Positions 17,697-26,072 are shown, counted from the first letter of the stretch. The stretch: 48,679 bases of DNA from a bacterium BMS3Abin11 (GCA_002897635.1 BDTD01000035.1:1-48679), one strand, 5' to 3'. Notes: generated by a model not told the origin, from the letters alone. Made by a program: numbers and translations.

Positions 17697-18734
17697 TCAA
17701 CCCCACAGAACCCGCATCTTCTCTACGTTCGGCTCTCTGACAACCCCCTTCTCTGTCACTATCACATCAATCAGTGTAGCCGGGGTGATATCAAATACCG
17801 GGTTCCAGGCGCTGGCTTGTGCTGCAGCAATCCTCTGCTCACCCAGAGACAGAATCTCATCTGGATCACGGCTCTCTAGTGGGATATCCTGACCCGATGC
17901 CATGTTTGGATCACAGGTTGAGACCGGCGCTACAACCATGAATTTGACACCATAGTAGTGTGCGATAATAGCGAGATTACATGTGCCAATTTTGTTGGCG
18001 ACATCTCCATTTGCAGCAATTCGATCAGACCCCACTATGATCCACCCAATCCGGCCACTGGCCATCAGAGCCGAAGCTGCCCCTTCAACAACAAGGCTGG
18101 TCGGGATACCATCTTCGATTAATTCCCACGCCGTCAACCGGGCACCCTGCAACCAGGGGCGTGTTTCATCAGCGTAGACAGCATTGATACGCTTCTGCTG
18201 CCAGGCACTTCGAATAACCCCTAACGCGGTGCCATAACCACCCGTTGCTAAACTGCCGGCATTGCAGTGTGTAAGAACACCCTTGCCCGGTGTTATCAAT
18301 TCAGCGCCCAGCTCGCCCATCCGGTGATTGGCGGTAATATCTTCTTCGTGGATTGCTTTGGCTTCGTCAAGTAACAATGGTACCGGGTCACCATCTACTC
18401 GTTCAAATACTCCAAGCATACGGTTTATAGCCCAGACCAAATTGACTGCTGTTGGACGAGCATCCCGCAACAGCTCAAGATCTGACTGAATCGATGTCTG
18501 CCAGTTATCTGGCGATTCTTCATAACGTAATCGTGTCGCCATAGCGAAACCGTAGGCTGCGGTAATACCGATGGCAGGTGCTCCTCGAACCACCATGTCG
18601 CGAATGGCACTTACAGTTTGTTCTGTATTGGTAATATCGAGCCAGACTACTTTATCTGGTAGCCGCCGCTGGTCAAGTAACGATAGGCGGTCATTTTTCC
18701 ATTTTATAGCGGTGACTGAATCGTTGGGTTTCAT
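17697..18734 (-). CDS. mtnA: S-methyl-5-thioribose-1-phosphate isomerase
   Basis: A 345-residue enzyme of the methionine salvage pathway. Visible motifs: VRGAPAIGITAAYGFA, the catalytic cysteine in THCNAGSLATGGYGTALG, and the aspartate in GSDRIAANGDVANKIGT. The frame is open 40 codons further upstream, but AGGA lies 7 bases before ATG 18734 and the conserved sequence (KPNDSVTAIKW) begins there; the longer form would run into a dispersed repeat. It converges with adk. In Pseudomonas it is near mtaD, which lies 9 kb away here. Confidence 0.93.
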   Translation of the reverse strand: MKPNDSVTAIKWKNDRLSLLDQRRLPDKVVWLDITNTEQTVSAIRDMVVRGAPAIGITAAYGFAMATRLRYEESPDNWQTSIQSDLELLRDARPTAVNLVWAINRMLGVFERVDGDPVPLLLDEAKAIHEEDITANHRMGELGAELITPGKGVLTHCNAGSLATGGYGTALGVIRSAWQQKRINAVYADETRPWLQGARLTAWELIEDGIPTSLVVEGAASALMASGRIGWIIVGSDRIAANGDVANKIGTCNLAIIAHYYGVKFMVVAPVSTCDPNMASGQDIPLESRDPDEILSLGEQRIAAAQASAWNPVFDITPATLIDVIVTEKGVVREPNVEKMRVLWG

Positions 18735-18760
18735 TTTCATTTCCTGTTCTTTTCGATGTT

Positions 18761-19012
18761 TTTCTTGAATTAAACTGTGCTTTTCGCCCTTTATGGGCGA
18801 GTTCATTTCTTTTGTACGGACAAAAGAAACAGAACCAAAGAAAATCCGCCCCATGTGTTGGCCTTCGGCTGCTCTGCGCGCTTCAGCCTGAACCGGGCGC
18901 GGTGAACTCGGGCTACGCCCTCAGACATGCACCGCACTTATCCGGCCCAGACTTCCAGTGCTCGACAACCCAAAAGGGGATTGAGGTCAAAGTCAAAAGA
19001 AAGGATCAAACC
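18761..19012. repeat. Dispersed repeat, left inverted copy
   Basis: From TTTCTTGAAT through CGCCCTTTATGGGCGAG and the segments TTCCAGTGCTCGACAACCC and TCAAAGTCAAAAGAAAGGAT to the REP palindrome. The same blocks occur in reverse orientation at 23941-24208. It starts just upstream of mtnA and marks the left edge of the mobile island. Short open frames inside it are not considered genes. Confidence 0.8.
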
Positions 19013-19013
19013 C

Positions 19014-19078
19014 TGTAGGAGCGCCGTCTCGGCGCGATTCTTTACCAAAAACAATCGCGCCGAGACGGCGCTCCTACA
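19014..19078. repeat. REPIN-like perfect palindrome
   Basis: Arms 19014-19039 and 19053-19078 are 26-base perfect inverted copies (outer ends TGTAGGAGCGCC / GGCGCTCCTACA) around a 13-base loop. The GTAGG head is the REP hallmark recognised by RAYT proteins. Confidence 0.85.
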
Positions 19079-19256
19079 ATGTGCTTTTGATTCTGGTGTT
19101 GACCTTGAATCCCGTTCAGGCTTGCCGAGAAGCGCAGGTCGAGTCGGGGATGTCGGGATGTGCTGTCTGAGATAATTGGACTCCCCTCACCCTCACCGAG
19201 ATGAGCGTGAGGTAAGATGATTGCTCTCAAACAAATCAAATACGGAGTCCAATATC

Positions 19257-20294
19257 ATGAACAATACCATTGTCGGCGTTGATCTTTCAAAGAATTGCAT
19301 TCAAGTCTGCGTTGTTAAACAAAACAAGGTGATTTCAAACCGTGAAATGTCATCTGCTCAGTTTACGTCATGGTTAGCCAAAACGAAGCCTGCCACGGTT
19401 GTATTTGAAGCGTGCTCTACATCAAATTACTGGAAACAAACAGCCACCAGGCTCGGGCATGATGCACGACTCGTTTCGGCAAAACTCGTTGCTAAAATAC
19501 GGCAAAATCAGAAGACAGACAGAAATGATGCGCTGGCCGTTGTACAGGCCAGCCAGCTGGTTAACACCCGCTTCATCAATGGCAAGTCATTTTCACAACA
19601 GGAACTGCAATCGCTTATACGTATACGCGAGTTAGCGGTTAAACAAAAGGGGGCGCTGAAAAACCAGATTCAGGCGCTATTGCTTGAATTCAATATTCGG
19701 ACACACGCTCAGCGTGGTGGTTTAAATACGGTTATCCAACAGGTGTTGGAAGATGCAGAGAATGGGTTTTGTTTGCAGTTTCGCCAGGGCTTGCAGAGGG
19801 CATGGGGCTCTTATTTGTCCACTGTTGAGGCGATTGCAGACTATGACAAGTTACTGGGTTCTACTATGGAAGATCATGCTGACTGCGAAAAACTCACTGC
19901 ACTGGAAGGCGTTTCTGTTATTAATGCCGTTAACCTTTGTATCCAGCTAGGCTGTGGTGAGGCGGGGGTCTTCCGAACGAGTCAGGATGCCTCTGCCTGT
20001 ATTGGATTAACACCCATCCAGCATTCTACAGGGGGGAAAACCCGACTGGGATCTATTGGTAAAAAGGTGAAGAATAGCTCATTAAGGAGTTATTTAGTGA
20101 GTGGCGCAATGTCTGTCGTCAATCAAGTTTCTCGACGAGAGCCCAAAACAGCCAAAGAACAATGGCTGAAGCAACTCATTGAACGCCGGGGTAAGCGCTG
20201 CGCGGCGGTGGCTTTAGCCAATAAAACAGTAAGAACGGCTTTTGCCATGCTCACGCATGGCACCGAGTATCAACCTCAGCCGTTAAAGGGCTGA
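19257..20294 (+). CDS. IS1111-type IS110-family transposase
   Basis: A 345-residue DEDD transposase. The N-terminal RuvC-like part has D in IVGVDLSK, E in VVFEACSTSNYW and the pair in KTDRNDALA; the C-terminal Transposase_20 part has ALEGVSVINAVNL and IGLTPIQHSTGGKTRLGSIGK, with the catalytic serine expected in the following helical region. The start at 19257 (MNNTIVGVDLSK) follows CGGAG by nine bases; the frame opens 12 codons earlier. Intact, so possibly active. Family members use a structured non-coding RNA from the element to pick the target. Confidence 0.93.
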   Translation: MNNTIVGVDLSKNCIQVCVVKQNKVISNREMSSAQFTSWLAKTKPATVVFEACSTSNYWKQTATRLGHDARLVSAKLVAKIRQNQKTDRNDALAVVQASQLVNTRFINGKSFSQQELQSLIRIRELAVKQKGALKNQIQALLLEFNIRTHAQRGGLNTVIQQVLEDAENGFCLQFRQGLQRAWGSYLSTVEAIADYDKLLGSTMEDHADCEKLTALEGVSVINAVNLCIQLGCGEAGVFRTSQDASACIGLTPIQHSTGGKTRLGSIGKKVKNSSLRSYLVSGAMSVVNQVSRREPKTAKEQWLKQLIERRGKRCAAVALANKTVRTAFAMLTHGTEYQPQPLKG

Positions 20295-20495
20295 GAGGCC
20301 AATCACCAACAAAATGCTTTAAATACAGATGAAAAATCAACTGTTAGAGTCAGTGCTGCGCTCAGAGCATAAAGCTCGCGTCTGAGATTTGGCCAACAGT
20401 TCGCGTAAATATCAGAGAGCCTGGGTTAGCAACTCAAAGAGAGCTCGTACATAAGCACGCATTTATTCTATATTTTTATCATTTCGTTGTTGACA
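20295..20495 (+). ncRNA. Candidate bridge RNA (seekRNA) region of the IS1111-type element
   Basis: The ~200-base non-coding right end after the transposase stop. In the IS1111 group the bridge RNA is encoded here. Paired segments visible: AACTGTT (20339-20345) with AACAGTT (20395-20401) as an outer stem, enclosing CTCAGAGC...GCTCGCGTCTGAG. The boundaries of the RNA and its guide loops are not determined. Confidence 0.5.
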
Positions 20496-20583
20496 GAGGG
20501 GAGTCCACATAAGTCATTGTGGAATATTAGAAAAACTAAGACAAATTGGGTTAATTATGCGAATGAGCCTTGGTTAAAGTAAG

Positions 20584-20991
20584 TTACCCTTTGACTTGCA
20601 TCAAAAAAGAATCAACCAGTCCATCAACTGCAAATCCATTAACTTTTTGCCATTCCTTTATGGCTTCACGTGTGTTTCTACCCATTAATCCATCTTCTGT
20701 AAGTTTTGCAGAGATATTGGAATAATTGAGCAAAATTTGTGCTTTTTTCACTCGTGGGTCACCTATGCTGGCGGTGGAAGTGGCACTATCAGTGGAAGTA
20801 GACTGAGTGCTAGTTGGCTGAACATCGCTACTTCTGGTGTCACCATCCTGATCTTGACCAATTTTACTATGCTCGCTCTTTAATAGATCAAGAGCCATGA
20901 AAGGAGTGCTTGCTATATCTTTCGCAGTCTCACACCCGCCCAAACCCAAGCTTGCAGCCAAAATGAACACAAATAAAAAGCTCTTCATCAC
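20584..20991 (-). CDS. Small lipoprotein with peptidoglycan-binding-like domain
   Basis: A 135-residue protein. Residues 1-20 are a lipoprotein signal ending LGLGGC (lipobox, Cys 19), followed by a Ser/Thr/Gln-rich linker (TSTQSTSTDSATSTAS, about 60-78), then a C-terminal region IGDPRVKKAQILLNY...LTEDGLMGRNTREAIKEWQ that fits the PG_binding_1 fold. Likely anchored in the outer membrane and touching the cell wall. It sits between two mobile elements on the minus strand, alone in its orientation; it may be a passenger or a resident gene caught in the island. Exact role unknown. Confidence 0.75.
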   Translation of the reverse strand: MMKSFLFVFILAASLGLGGCETAKDIASTPFMALDLLKSEHSKIGQDQDGDTRSSDVQPTSTQSTSTDSATSTASIGDPRVKKAQILLNYSNISAKLTEDGLMGRNTREAIKEWQKVNGFAVDGLVDSFLMQVKG

Positions 20992-21285
20992 ATCCCCCTA
21001 TCCTATCTTTTATTTCTTCTATTGTTTGAAAAGGTCACCACTCGCAGCATCATTGTTAATGATAAATGGTGAAAAACTTAACAATACCATAAATTATTTG
21101 TGTAAATATATAAGCAATTACACGTAAAACAGTTCTCACTAATATAATCGCATTTCAAAAATGACTGCTTTGGGTCGAAGGACTAAACCGCTCTCGCGGT
21201 AATCCTCCATCAAGATAGTCGCAAAACGATAACATACAAGATTTCTGCTCACCCTCGGCAGACGGGTCTGATCTATGCTGAGCAA

Positions 21286-21302
21286 TGAGGCATGTTGCCT
21301 CA
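21286..21302 (+). repeat. Short hairpin before the fused recombinase gene
   Basis: TGAGGCA-TGT-TGCCTCA, a perfect 7-bp stem, 23 bases upstream of the start at 21325. A GCTGAG/CTCAGC pairing overlaps it. Another small hairpin (ACCGC-TCTC-GCGGT) lies near 21187. Either could be part of the left end of the IS91-like element. Confidence 0.45.
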
Positions 21303-21324
21303 GCTCATTCATAGGAGAAGACTC

Positions 21325-23421
21325 ATGACACAGATCAAAGAGCCCATTAGTCCCTTACGTCAACGCATGATTGAAGACATGTCGTTACGCAAACTCGCAC
21401 CCAAGACCCAATCCGGTTATATCCGGGTGGTTAAGAACTTCACCCATTACCTCGGCCGTCCGCCGGATACCGCAAGCGCAGAAGAGCTACGTCATTATCA
21501 GCTACATTTGGTGGAACGCGGTATCTCCAGTATATCGTTGAATGCCAGTATTACCGCACTGCGATTTTTCTTTGGCGTCACCCTGGATCACAGTGAACTG
21601 ACGGCAAAGATGAGCTCAGTACATGAACCGCGTAAGCTACCGGTAGTGCTGAGCCGTGAAGAAGCTGCACGGTTGATAGAATGTACCAGTAACGAGAAGT
21701 ACAAAGCCATGCTGACTGTTGCTTACGGTGCAGGTTTACGGGCCAGCGAAGTGGTGTCACTTAAGATCAATGATATTGACAGCACTCGCATGACCCTGCG
21801 TGTTGAACAGGGAAAAGGCCACAAGGATCGTTATGCGCTGCTTTCCCCCGTATTGCTTGAGCGCCTGCGTGACTGGTGGCGGGTAGCACACAGCAAGGGC
21901 AAGATGCTTGAGGGAGGATGGCTGTTCCCCGGGCAGAATATTGTGAACCCCATCGGTACCCGTCAACTCAATCGTGCTTGCCATGCAGCAGTCATTGCAG
22001 CAGAGATTGATAAGCGTGTATCGATGCATACACTGCGACACAGCTTTGCGACACATCTGCTGGAAGCCAAGGTGGACATTCGTGTGATTCAGGTGTTGCT
22101 CGGACATAAGAAGCTTGAGACCACCGCGCTGTATGCTCAGGTGGCAACGGGTATCTTGCGTGAAGTGATCAGTCCACTGGAGTCGTTGACACCGCCTGAC
22201 CAGGTGGCGAGCATGCCTCGCCCCACTTTAGAGGTAGCGGATATCTTCCGCACCCATGGTCCGGATTGGCGCACGCGACAGGCAGGCCACCTGAGTCTTG
22301 CTCAACTCCAGGTGATGTCGGCCATTGAACACTGCCGCAGTGCGGCGTTGGGTGGTCATGTGCTGCGTTGCAATGCCTGCGAGCAATCTCAGGTTGCTTA
22401 TAACTCCTGTCGTAACCGGCATTGCCCGAAGTGTCAGGCCAGTGCTGCCCATCGCTGGCTGGAAGCCCGTCAGGCAGACCTGCTGCCCGTCGATTATTAT
22501 CATCTGGTCTTTACCTTACCGGCACCGATCAGCGACATCGCCTACCAGAATAAATCGGTAATCTATACCATTCTGTTTAAGACGGCAGCAGAGACCCTGC
22601 TCGCGATTGCCGGGGATCCTAAGCACCTGGGTGCCCGTATTGGTCTCACCCTGGTGTTACACACCTGGGGATCGGCTATGACACATCATCCGCATGTGCA
22701 CGGTATTGTTCCAGGCGGTGGCCTGTCACCAGATGGTGAGCGCTGGGTTGCTTGCCGCCCCGGCTTCTTCCTGCCGGTACGTGTGCTCTCGAGGTTATTC
22801 CGACGACGCTTCCTTGAACAACTGATGGAAGCGCATCGCACGGACAAGCTACGATTCTTCGGTGAACATCGGGATCTGGCAGAGGCAAAAAGTTTTAGCA
22901 ACTGGCTCAAGCCCATGCAATGGGTTGAGTGGGTGGTCTATGCCAAGCGCCCCTTCGCTGGACCCGCTGCCGTGCTCGCCTATTTATCTCGCTATACTCA
23001 CCGGGTCGCTATTGCCAACAGTCGACTCCTCTCGATGGATGAACGGGGTGTTACCTTCAAGTGGAAGGATTATCGGCGCAAGGGGCAGAACCGGCACCAG
23101 TGTATGACGCTAACAAGTCATGAGTTTATGCGACGCTTCCTGCTGCATGTCCTGCCCGGTGGTTTCCACCGCATCCGCCACTATGGACTGGCCTCCAACA
23201 CGGGTCGTAAAAAATATCTGGCTCAAGCGAGAGAACTGCTGAGGTGTGAAGAACTCGATGCTTCTACTGATGCAGGAACAAACAGCGTTGAACCCACGGT
23301 CAGTGGTGATGCACCCACGACCTTTGTCTGTCCGGACTGTGGCGGCCCCATGGTGATTATTGAGGTCTTTGTGCCGGGGCAGTTACCGCGTGCTCCACCA
23401 ATGAGCGTGGGTGAATCATGA
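21325..23421 (+). CDS. Fused tyrosine recombinase and IS91-type HUH transposase
   Basis: A 698-residue single open frame. Residues about 5-300 are a complete tyrosine recombinase: SAM-like core-binding domain, then the catalytic R in GAGLRASEV, HTLRHSFATHLLE and LLGHKKLETTALYAQV with the terminal tyrosine. From about residue 297 (MPRPTLEVADIF) it continues as an IS91 transposase: zinc ribbon CNACEQSQ...CRNRHCPKCQ, the HUH motif HPHVHGIVPGG, and YLSRYTHRVAI with candidate catalytic tyrosines. A C-terminal CPDCGG knuckle follows. Start chosen at 21325, with AGGAG seven bases upstream. In related elements the two parts are usually separate genes; an internal ATG at 22213 in the same frame could still make the transposase alone. 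Confidence 0.88.
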   Translation: MTQIKEPISPLRQRMIEDMSLRKLAPKTQSGYIRVVKNFTHYLGRPPDTASAEELRHYQLHLVERGISSISLNASITALRFFFGVTLDHSELTAKMSSVHEPRKLPVVLSREEAARLIECTSNEKYKAMLTVAYGAGLRASEVVSLKINDIDSTRMTLRVEQGKGHKDRYALLSPVLLERLRDWWRVAHSKGKMLEGGWLFPGQNIVNPIGTRQLNRACHAAVIAAEIDKRVSMHTLRHSFATHLLEAKVDIRVIQVLLGHKKLETTALYAQVATGILREVISPLESLTPPDQVASMPRPTLEVADIFRTHGPDWRTRQAGHLSLAQLQVMSAIEHCRSAALGGHVLRCNACEQSQVAYNSCRNRHCPKCQASAAHRWLEARQADLLPVDYYHLVFTLPAPISDIAYQNKSVIYTILFKTAAETLLAIAGDPKHLGARIGLTLVLHTWGSAMTHHPHVHGIVPGGGLSPDGERWVACRPGFFLPVRVLSRLFRRRFLEQLMEAHRTDKLRFFGEHRDLAEAKSFSNWLKPMQWVEWVVYAKRPFAGPAAVLAYLSRYTHRVAIANSRLLSMDERGVTFKWKDYRRKGQNRHQCMTLTSHEFMRRFLLHVLPGGFHRIRHYGLASNTGRKKYLAQARELLRCEELDASTDAGTNSVEPTVSGDAPTTFVCPDCGGPMVIIEVFVPGQLPRAPPMSVGES

Positions 23422-23711
23422 TGACCCGCACAAGCAGTATGTCGCTAAATTATCGGCCTGGCCTGATAAGAGGAGAGTTATATCGAAGAGGAAAAGATCG
23501 GTGCATTTACTCGGAACCTGAAGGGCAAAAACGGCTTTATCATCAAGATATCATTCAACCGATGTTCATATATCCAACGATAAACGAGCACTTACTCGGC
23601 CGATGCCCGGAAACATCAAACCCAATCCCCATAGCACCGCACTCAACACTAGCAACCTTCTACACCTCCGCGGTTTCCTCCCTCGAGGCTTATAAGACGC
23701 CTGCCCGGTGA
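23418..23711 (+). CDS. Uncertain small ORF after the IS91-like transposase
   Basis: A 97-codon frame whose ATG overlaps the transposase stop (ATGA). The product (MMTRTSSMSLNYRPGLIRGE...) has no domain I recognise, no signal and low-complexity composition near the end. The region runs into the terminal hairpin of the element, so it may be non-coding IS end DNA rather than a gene. Confidence 0.25.
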   Translation: MMTRTSSMSLNYRPGLIRGELYRRGKDRCIYSEPEGQKRLYHQDIIQPMFIYPTINEHLLGRCPETSNPIPIAPHSTLATFYTSAVSSLEAYKTPAR

Positions 23712-23779
23712 GTCCGCGTAAGCTTACAGGTGAATGGCAGGGGCAGGCAACTTACAACCCTTAACGACAGCGGAGGTTC
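23699..23779 (+). repeat. Probable terminal hairpin (ori end) of the IS91-like element
   Basis: GCCTGCCC (23699-23706) and GGGCAGGC (23741-23748) form an 8-bp perfect stem enclosing the small palindrome GTAAGCTTAC. About 27 bases later GTTC occurs (23776-23779), the complement of GAAC, one of the two tetranucleotide targets of IS91. The element would then span roughly 21.17-23.78 kb; the left tip is not resolved. Confidence 0.4.
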
Positions 23780-23940
23780 AAGCTATTCATGGAAATGTCC
23801 GCTTAGAAGAAATTTAAACGGCCCGCCTATTGCACTGTTTTTGTCAGCCATGTCTCGATTGCGGTAGATAGAATTTGCGATAGGCAAAGGTTTCAATATC
23901 AGTTTTGACTCACAATCTCTTATTGGGTTGCCGAACACGG

Positions 23941-24208
23941 GTGAAAAACAATCGCGCCGGGACTGCGCTCCTACAGGGTTTGATCCTTTCTTTTGACTTT
24001 GACCTCACTTCCCCTTTTGGGTTGTCGAGCACTGGAAGCTTAGACCGGATAGCGTAGCGAGTTCACACCCCGCCAGCTCATCCGAGCATCGCAGGGAACC
24101 CGTAGGGCAAGCTTGTGGGTGCTCTTTCTTTTGGTTACTTTTCTTTGAGCAAGCAAGGTAAAAGTAACTCGCCCATAAAGGGCGAAAAACACGAATCAAT
24201 TCAAGAAA
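23941..24208. repeat. Dispersed repeat, right inverted copy, with a REP
   Basis: Reverse-oriented copy of the blocks at 18761-19039: a REP arm at 23950-23975 ending CTCCTACA, then ATCCTTTCTTTTGACTTTGA, GGGTTGTCGAGCACTGGAA, and CTCGCCCATAAAGGGCG. It includes TTTCTTTTGGTTACTTTTC, a sequence scattered in many gammaproteobacteria (from memory). It marks the right edge of the mobile island. A 64-codon open frame here is not considered a gene. Confidence 0.8.
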
Positions 24209-24256
24209 CCGAATAAAAAAATTTGCTCATACGTGCCCCAGCACAAAAATACCCCC

Positions 24257-24871
24257 CTACATCCCATTCCCAAACATATCATTCAATGTCACACCCGACT
24301 CCCTGACAGGCTTCAGTGCACCAGCATAAGCCAGCAGCACATCCAGCGTCCAGCTTATCCGTTCTCGGAAATATCCGTCAGCACCCTCGTTATTATCCGC
24401 AGGATTATCATTCAACACACTCTCAACATTACGAACAATAACGTGTTCCGGGATGTAGCAAATTCGGTTATTTTTATAACTGCTCATACGTAACTCTGCG
24501 ACTGGATATGAACCACCATCGGTTGATGATACGGTAACAATCATCGCGGGTTTATGACCCACATCGAAGCGACTCAGCATCAGGAAAAAGTTCTTTAATC
24601 CAGCAGGGACCTGGCCATGCCACTCTGGAGAAACGATAACCAGTCCATCACAGGACTGAAGTTGCTGGCGAATGGGATTTAAGCGTTCTTCCCAGGCTGG
24701 TTCTTTATCCCAAATACCCTCTTCCCAGAGAGGTAATGGATTATTTGCCAGAATATATATCCAGGTATCGCTACAGTGTTCTTTACCTGACAGTGCCTTC
24801 TCAATGAACCGAGAAACCTTTTCGCTTTGGGAATTGTTGCGGTGGCTACCGCTGATAATCGCAATCTTCAT
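24257..24871 (-). CDS. NADPH-dependent FMN reductase family protein
   Basis: A 204-residue flavodoxin-fold protein. It begins MKIAIISGSHRNNSQSEKV, the FMN phosphate-binding loop, and has VSPEWHGQVPAGLKNFFLML, the segment that contacts the flavin ring in this family. Probably a soluble flavin or quinone reductase; the substrate is not deducible. It lies 18 bases after the unknown 109-residue gene and ends the three-gene minus-strand group with the DUF971-MoaD fusion. Confidence 0.85.
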   Translation of the reverse strand: MKIAIISGSHRNNSQSEKVSRFIEKALSGKEHCSDTWIYILANNPLPLWEEGIWDKEPAWEERLNPIRQQLQSCDGLVIVSPEWHGQVPAGLKNFFLMLSRFDVGHKPAMIVTVSSTDGGSYPVAELRMSSYKNNRICYIPEHVIVRNVESVLNDNPADNNEGADGYFRERISWTLDVLLAYAGALKPVRESGVTLNDMFGNGM

Positions 24872-24889
24872 ATCAAAGGCTCCCTATCC

Positions 24890-25219
24890 TTATATATTGC
24901 CGGTAAAGTGATTAAAATTTATACCTGAATCCTGAACAATATCAATGATCATTGTTTCATCCAGGTCAATTTCACCCGCTACAATGTGCGGATAGAGTTG
25001 TTCCACGACCTGCTGCACCATCAGCATACCCTGTCTCTCACGTTCCTTCATTTCGATATCAATATTTTTGCGTAAATCATCAAGATAATTATCCAGTACG
25101 TTCTTTTGCTTATCTAGATCGAGTAAACGAAAGATATCAGTGAAGCTAAGATGAATAGCGCTGCCCGTGCCATCAGATTTTTCTTCTATAGCAAGATTTA
25201 TTGGACCATTTATCTCCAT
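24890..25219 (-). CDS. Unknown 109-residue protein
   Basis: A soluble acidic protein I do not recognise. It begins MEINGPINLAIEEKSDG, has a central amphipathic charged helix (LDDLRKNIDIEMKERERQG) and ends NFNHFTGNI. No cysteines, no signal, no membrane segment. The start at 25219 is chosen over 25237 because AAGGAG lies five bases before it. It is sandwiched between the DUF971-MoaD fusion (20 bases upstream) and the FMN reductase, so probably co-transcribed with both. Confidence 0.7.
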   Translation of the reverse strand: MEINGPINLAIEEKSDGTGSAIHLSFTDIFRLLDLDKQKNVLDNYLDDLRKNIDIEMKERERQGMLMVQQVVEQLYPHIVAGEIDLDETMIIDIVQDSGINFNHFTGNI

Positions 25220-25239
25220 TTTTACTCCTTGAGACACCC

Positions 25240-25872
25240 TTAACGTATATTCTCTTCAGCGACCAGGACAAAGGCAATTTCGTCACCGTCACGAATCATA
25301 TCCACCATGCCAACAAAACGCCGATTCACTGTGATCTTGAGGGTTCCGGCCAATGCCTTTTTCCATTCGCCCCGGCGTGTCATCAGCCAGGGAATAAGGT
25401 CATTAATAGTCACTACTTCGTCCGGCAAGGCAATCGTCTCACTTTCAAGACCCAGTCGTTTTGCCAATGCGGCAAAATACAGAATTGTAACCGTTCGCTC
25501 GTCTTGATCATCCTGATCCTTTTCAGGTGCTGTGAGTTCTCGATCTTCCCAGTCGCTCTTCAGGTTTATCGCCATATCATAGAGTCGGGCCCAGGAATAA
25601 ATACCTGTTTCGTGGCCATCATCGAATATGATCTGTAAGGCGTAGCTGCCAACTGGATTAATGGCGTTGATATTGACTTCTTCTTTCCCTTTACTGGCAT
25701 TTCCCATTGCCCTGCTGACCTTTTCTTCCGCAGCCGGAGAAAATACCCTGAGATATTCACAAGGGAGATTATAAGCATCACCGTTGGGATAAGTAATTTC
25801 CAGATAACGGGATTTTTTGTGCAGTTTAATACCAGTTGGAATCTGGGTAAGCTGGTTATCTTCTTGAGTCAA
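25240..25872 (-). CDS. DUF971 - MoaD/ThiS-like fusion protein
   Basis: A 210-residue two-domain protein. Residues about 12-108 match DUF971 (the N-terminal domain of gamma-butyrobetaine hydroxylases): LHKKSRYLEITYPNGDAYNLPCEYLRVFSPAAE and VGSYALQIIFDDGHETGIYSWARLYDMA. After a short acidic linker, residues 128-210 have the ubiquitin-like MoaD/ThiS pattern: VTILYFAALAKRLGLESETI, LKITVNRRF, and IRDGDEIAFVLV. It ends AEENIR without the terminal Gly-Gly needed for thiocarboxylation, so it is unlikely to carry sulfur as such. First gene of a three-gene unit. The reaction is unknown. Confidence 0.8.
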   Translation of the reverse strand: MTQEDNQLTQIPTGIKLHKKSRYLEITYPNGDAYNLPCEYLRVFSPAAEEKVSRAMGNASKGKEEVNINAINPVGSYALQIIFDDGHETGIYSWARLYDMAINLKSDWEDRELTAPEKDQDDQDERTVTILYFAALAKRLGLESETIALPDEVVTINDLIPWLMTRRGEWKKALAGTLKITVNRRFVGMVDMIRDGDEIAFVLVAEENIR

Positions 25873-25963
25873 CTTGATTTATCCATATTTATTTTTTGAC
25901 TATACAGGGATTTTTGCATTTACAGTGATTTCTTTACCTGAAGAATCATACCGTAATTCTATA

Positions 25964-26072
25964 GGACGCCTCTATTAATTCTGGATAGACAAGATTACAT
26001 CCCAAGTCGTTCATATCAATGCAAGGATCGTACGTAATAGATAAAATAAGCCAGGAATTTAAGCCTGTTTTG
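25964..26072. repeat. Remnant of the MITE-like element seen at 37654
   Basis: Shares GCCTCTATTAAT, ATATCAA.GCAAGGATCG, ..GTAATAG and GCCTGTTTTG, in the same order, with the complete element at 37654-37808. The right terminal repeat is missing. It reaches the end of the amidotransferase gene. Confidence 0.6.

Larger units (their letters stand above)
19177..20507 (+). mobile_element. IS110-family element, IS1111 group
   Basis: A ~1.33-kb element with 12-base perfect subterminal inverted repeats TGGACTCCCCTC (19177-19188) and GAGGGGAGTCCA (20496-20507). Subterminal repeats and a longer non-coding right end than left end are characteristic of the IS1111 group; no target duplication is expected. 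Exact tips may lie a few bases outside these repeats. One intact transposase gene. Confidence 0.85.

Noticed and set aside
18735-18854. Longer start for mtnA
   Set aside because: The extra 40 residues come from the dispersed repeat and do not resemble MtnA; a good ribosome site favours 18734.
24005-24199. 64-codon open frame on the minus strand
   Set aside because: It lies entirely within the dispersed repeat that recurs inverted near 18.8-19.0 kb; non-coding repeat.
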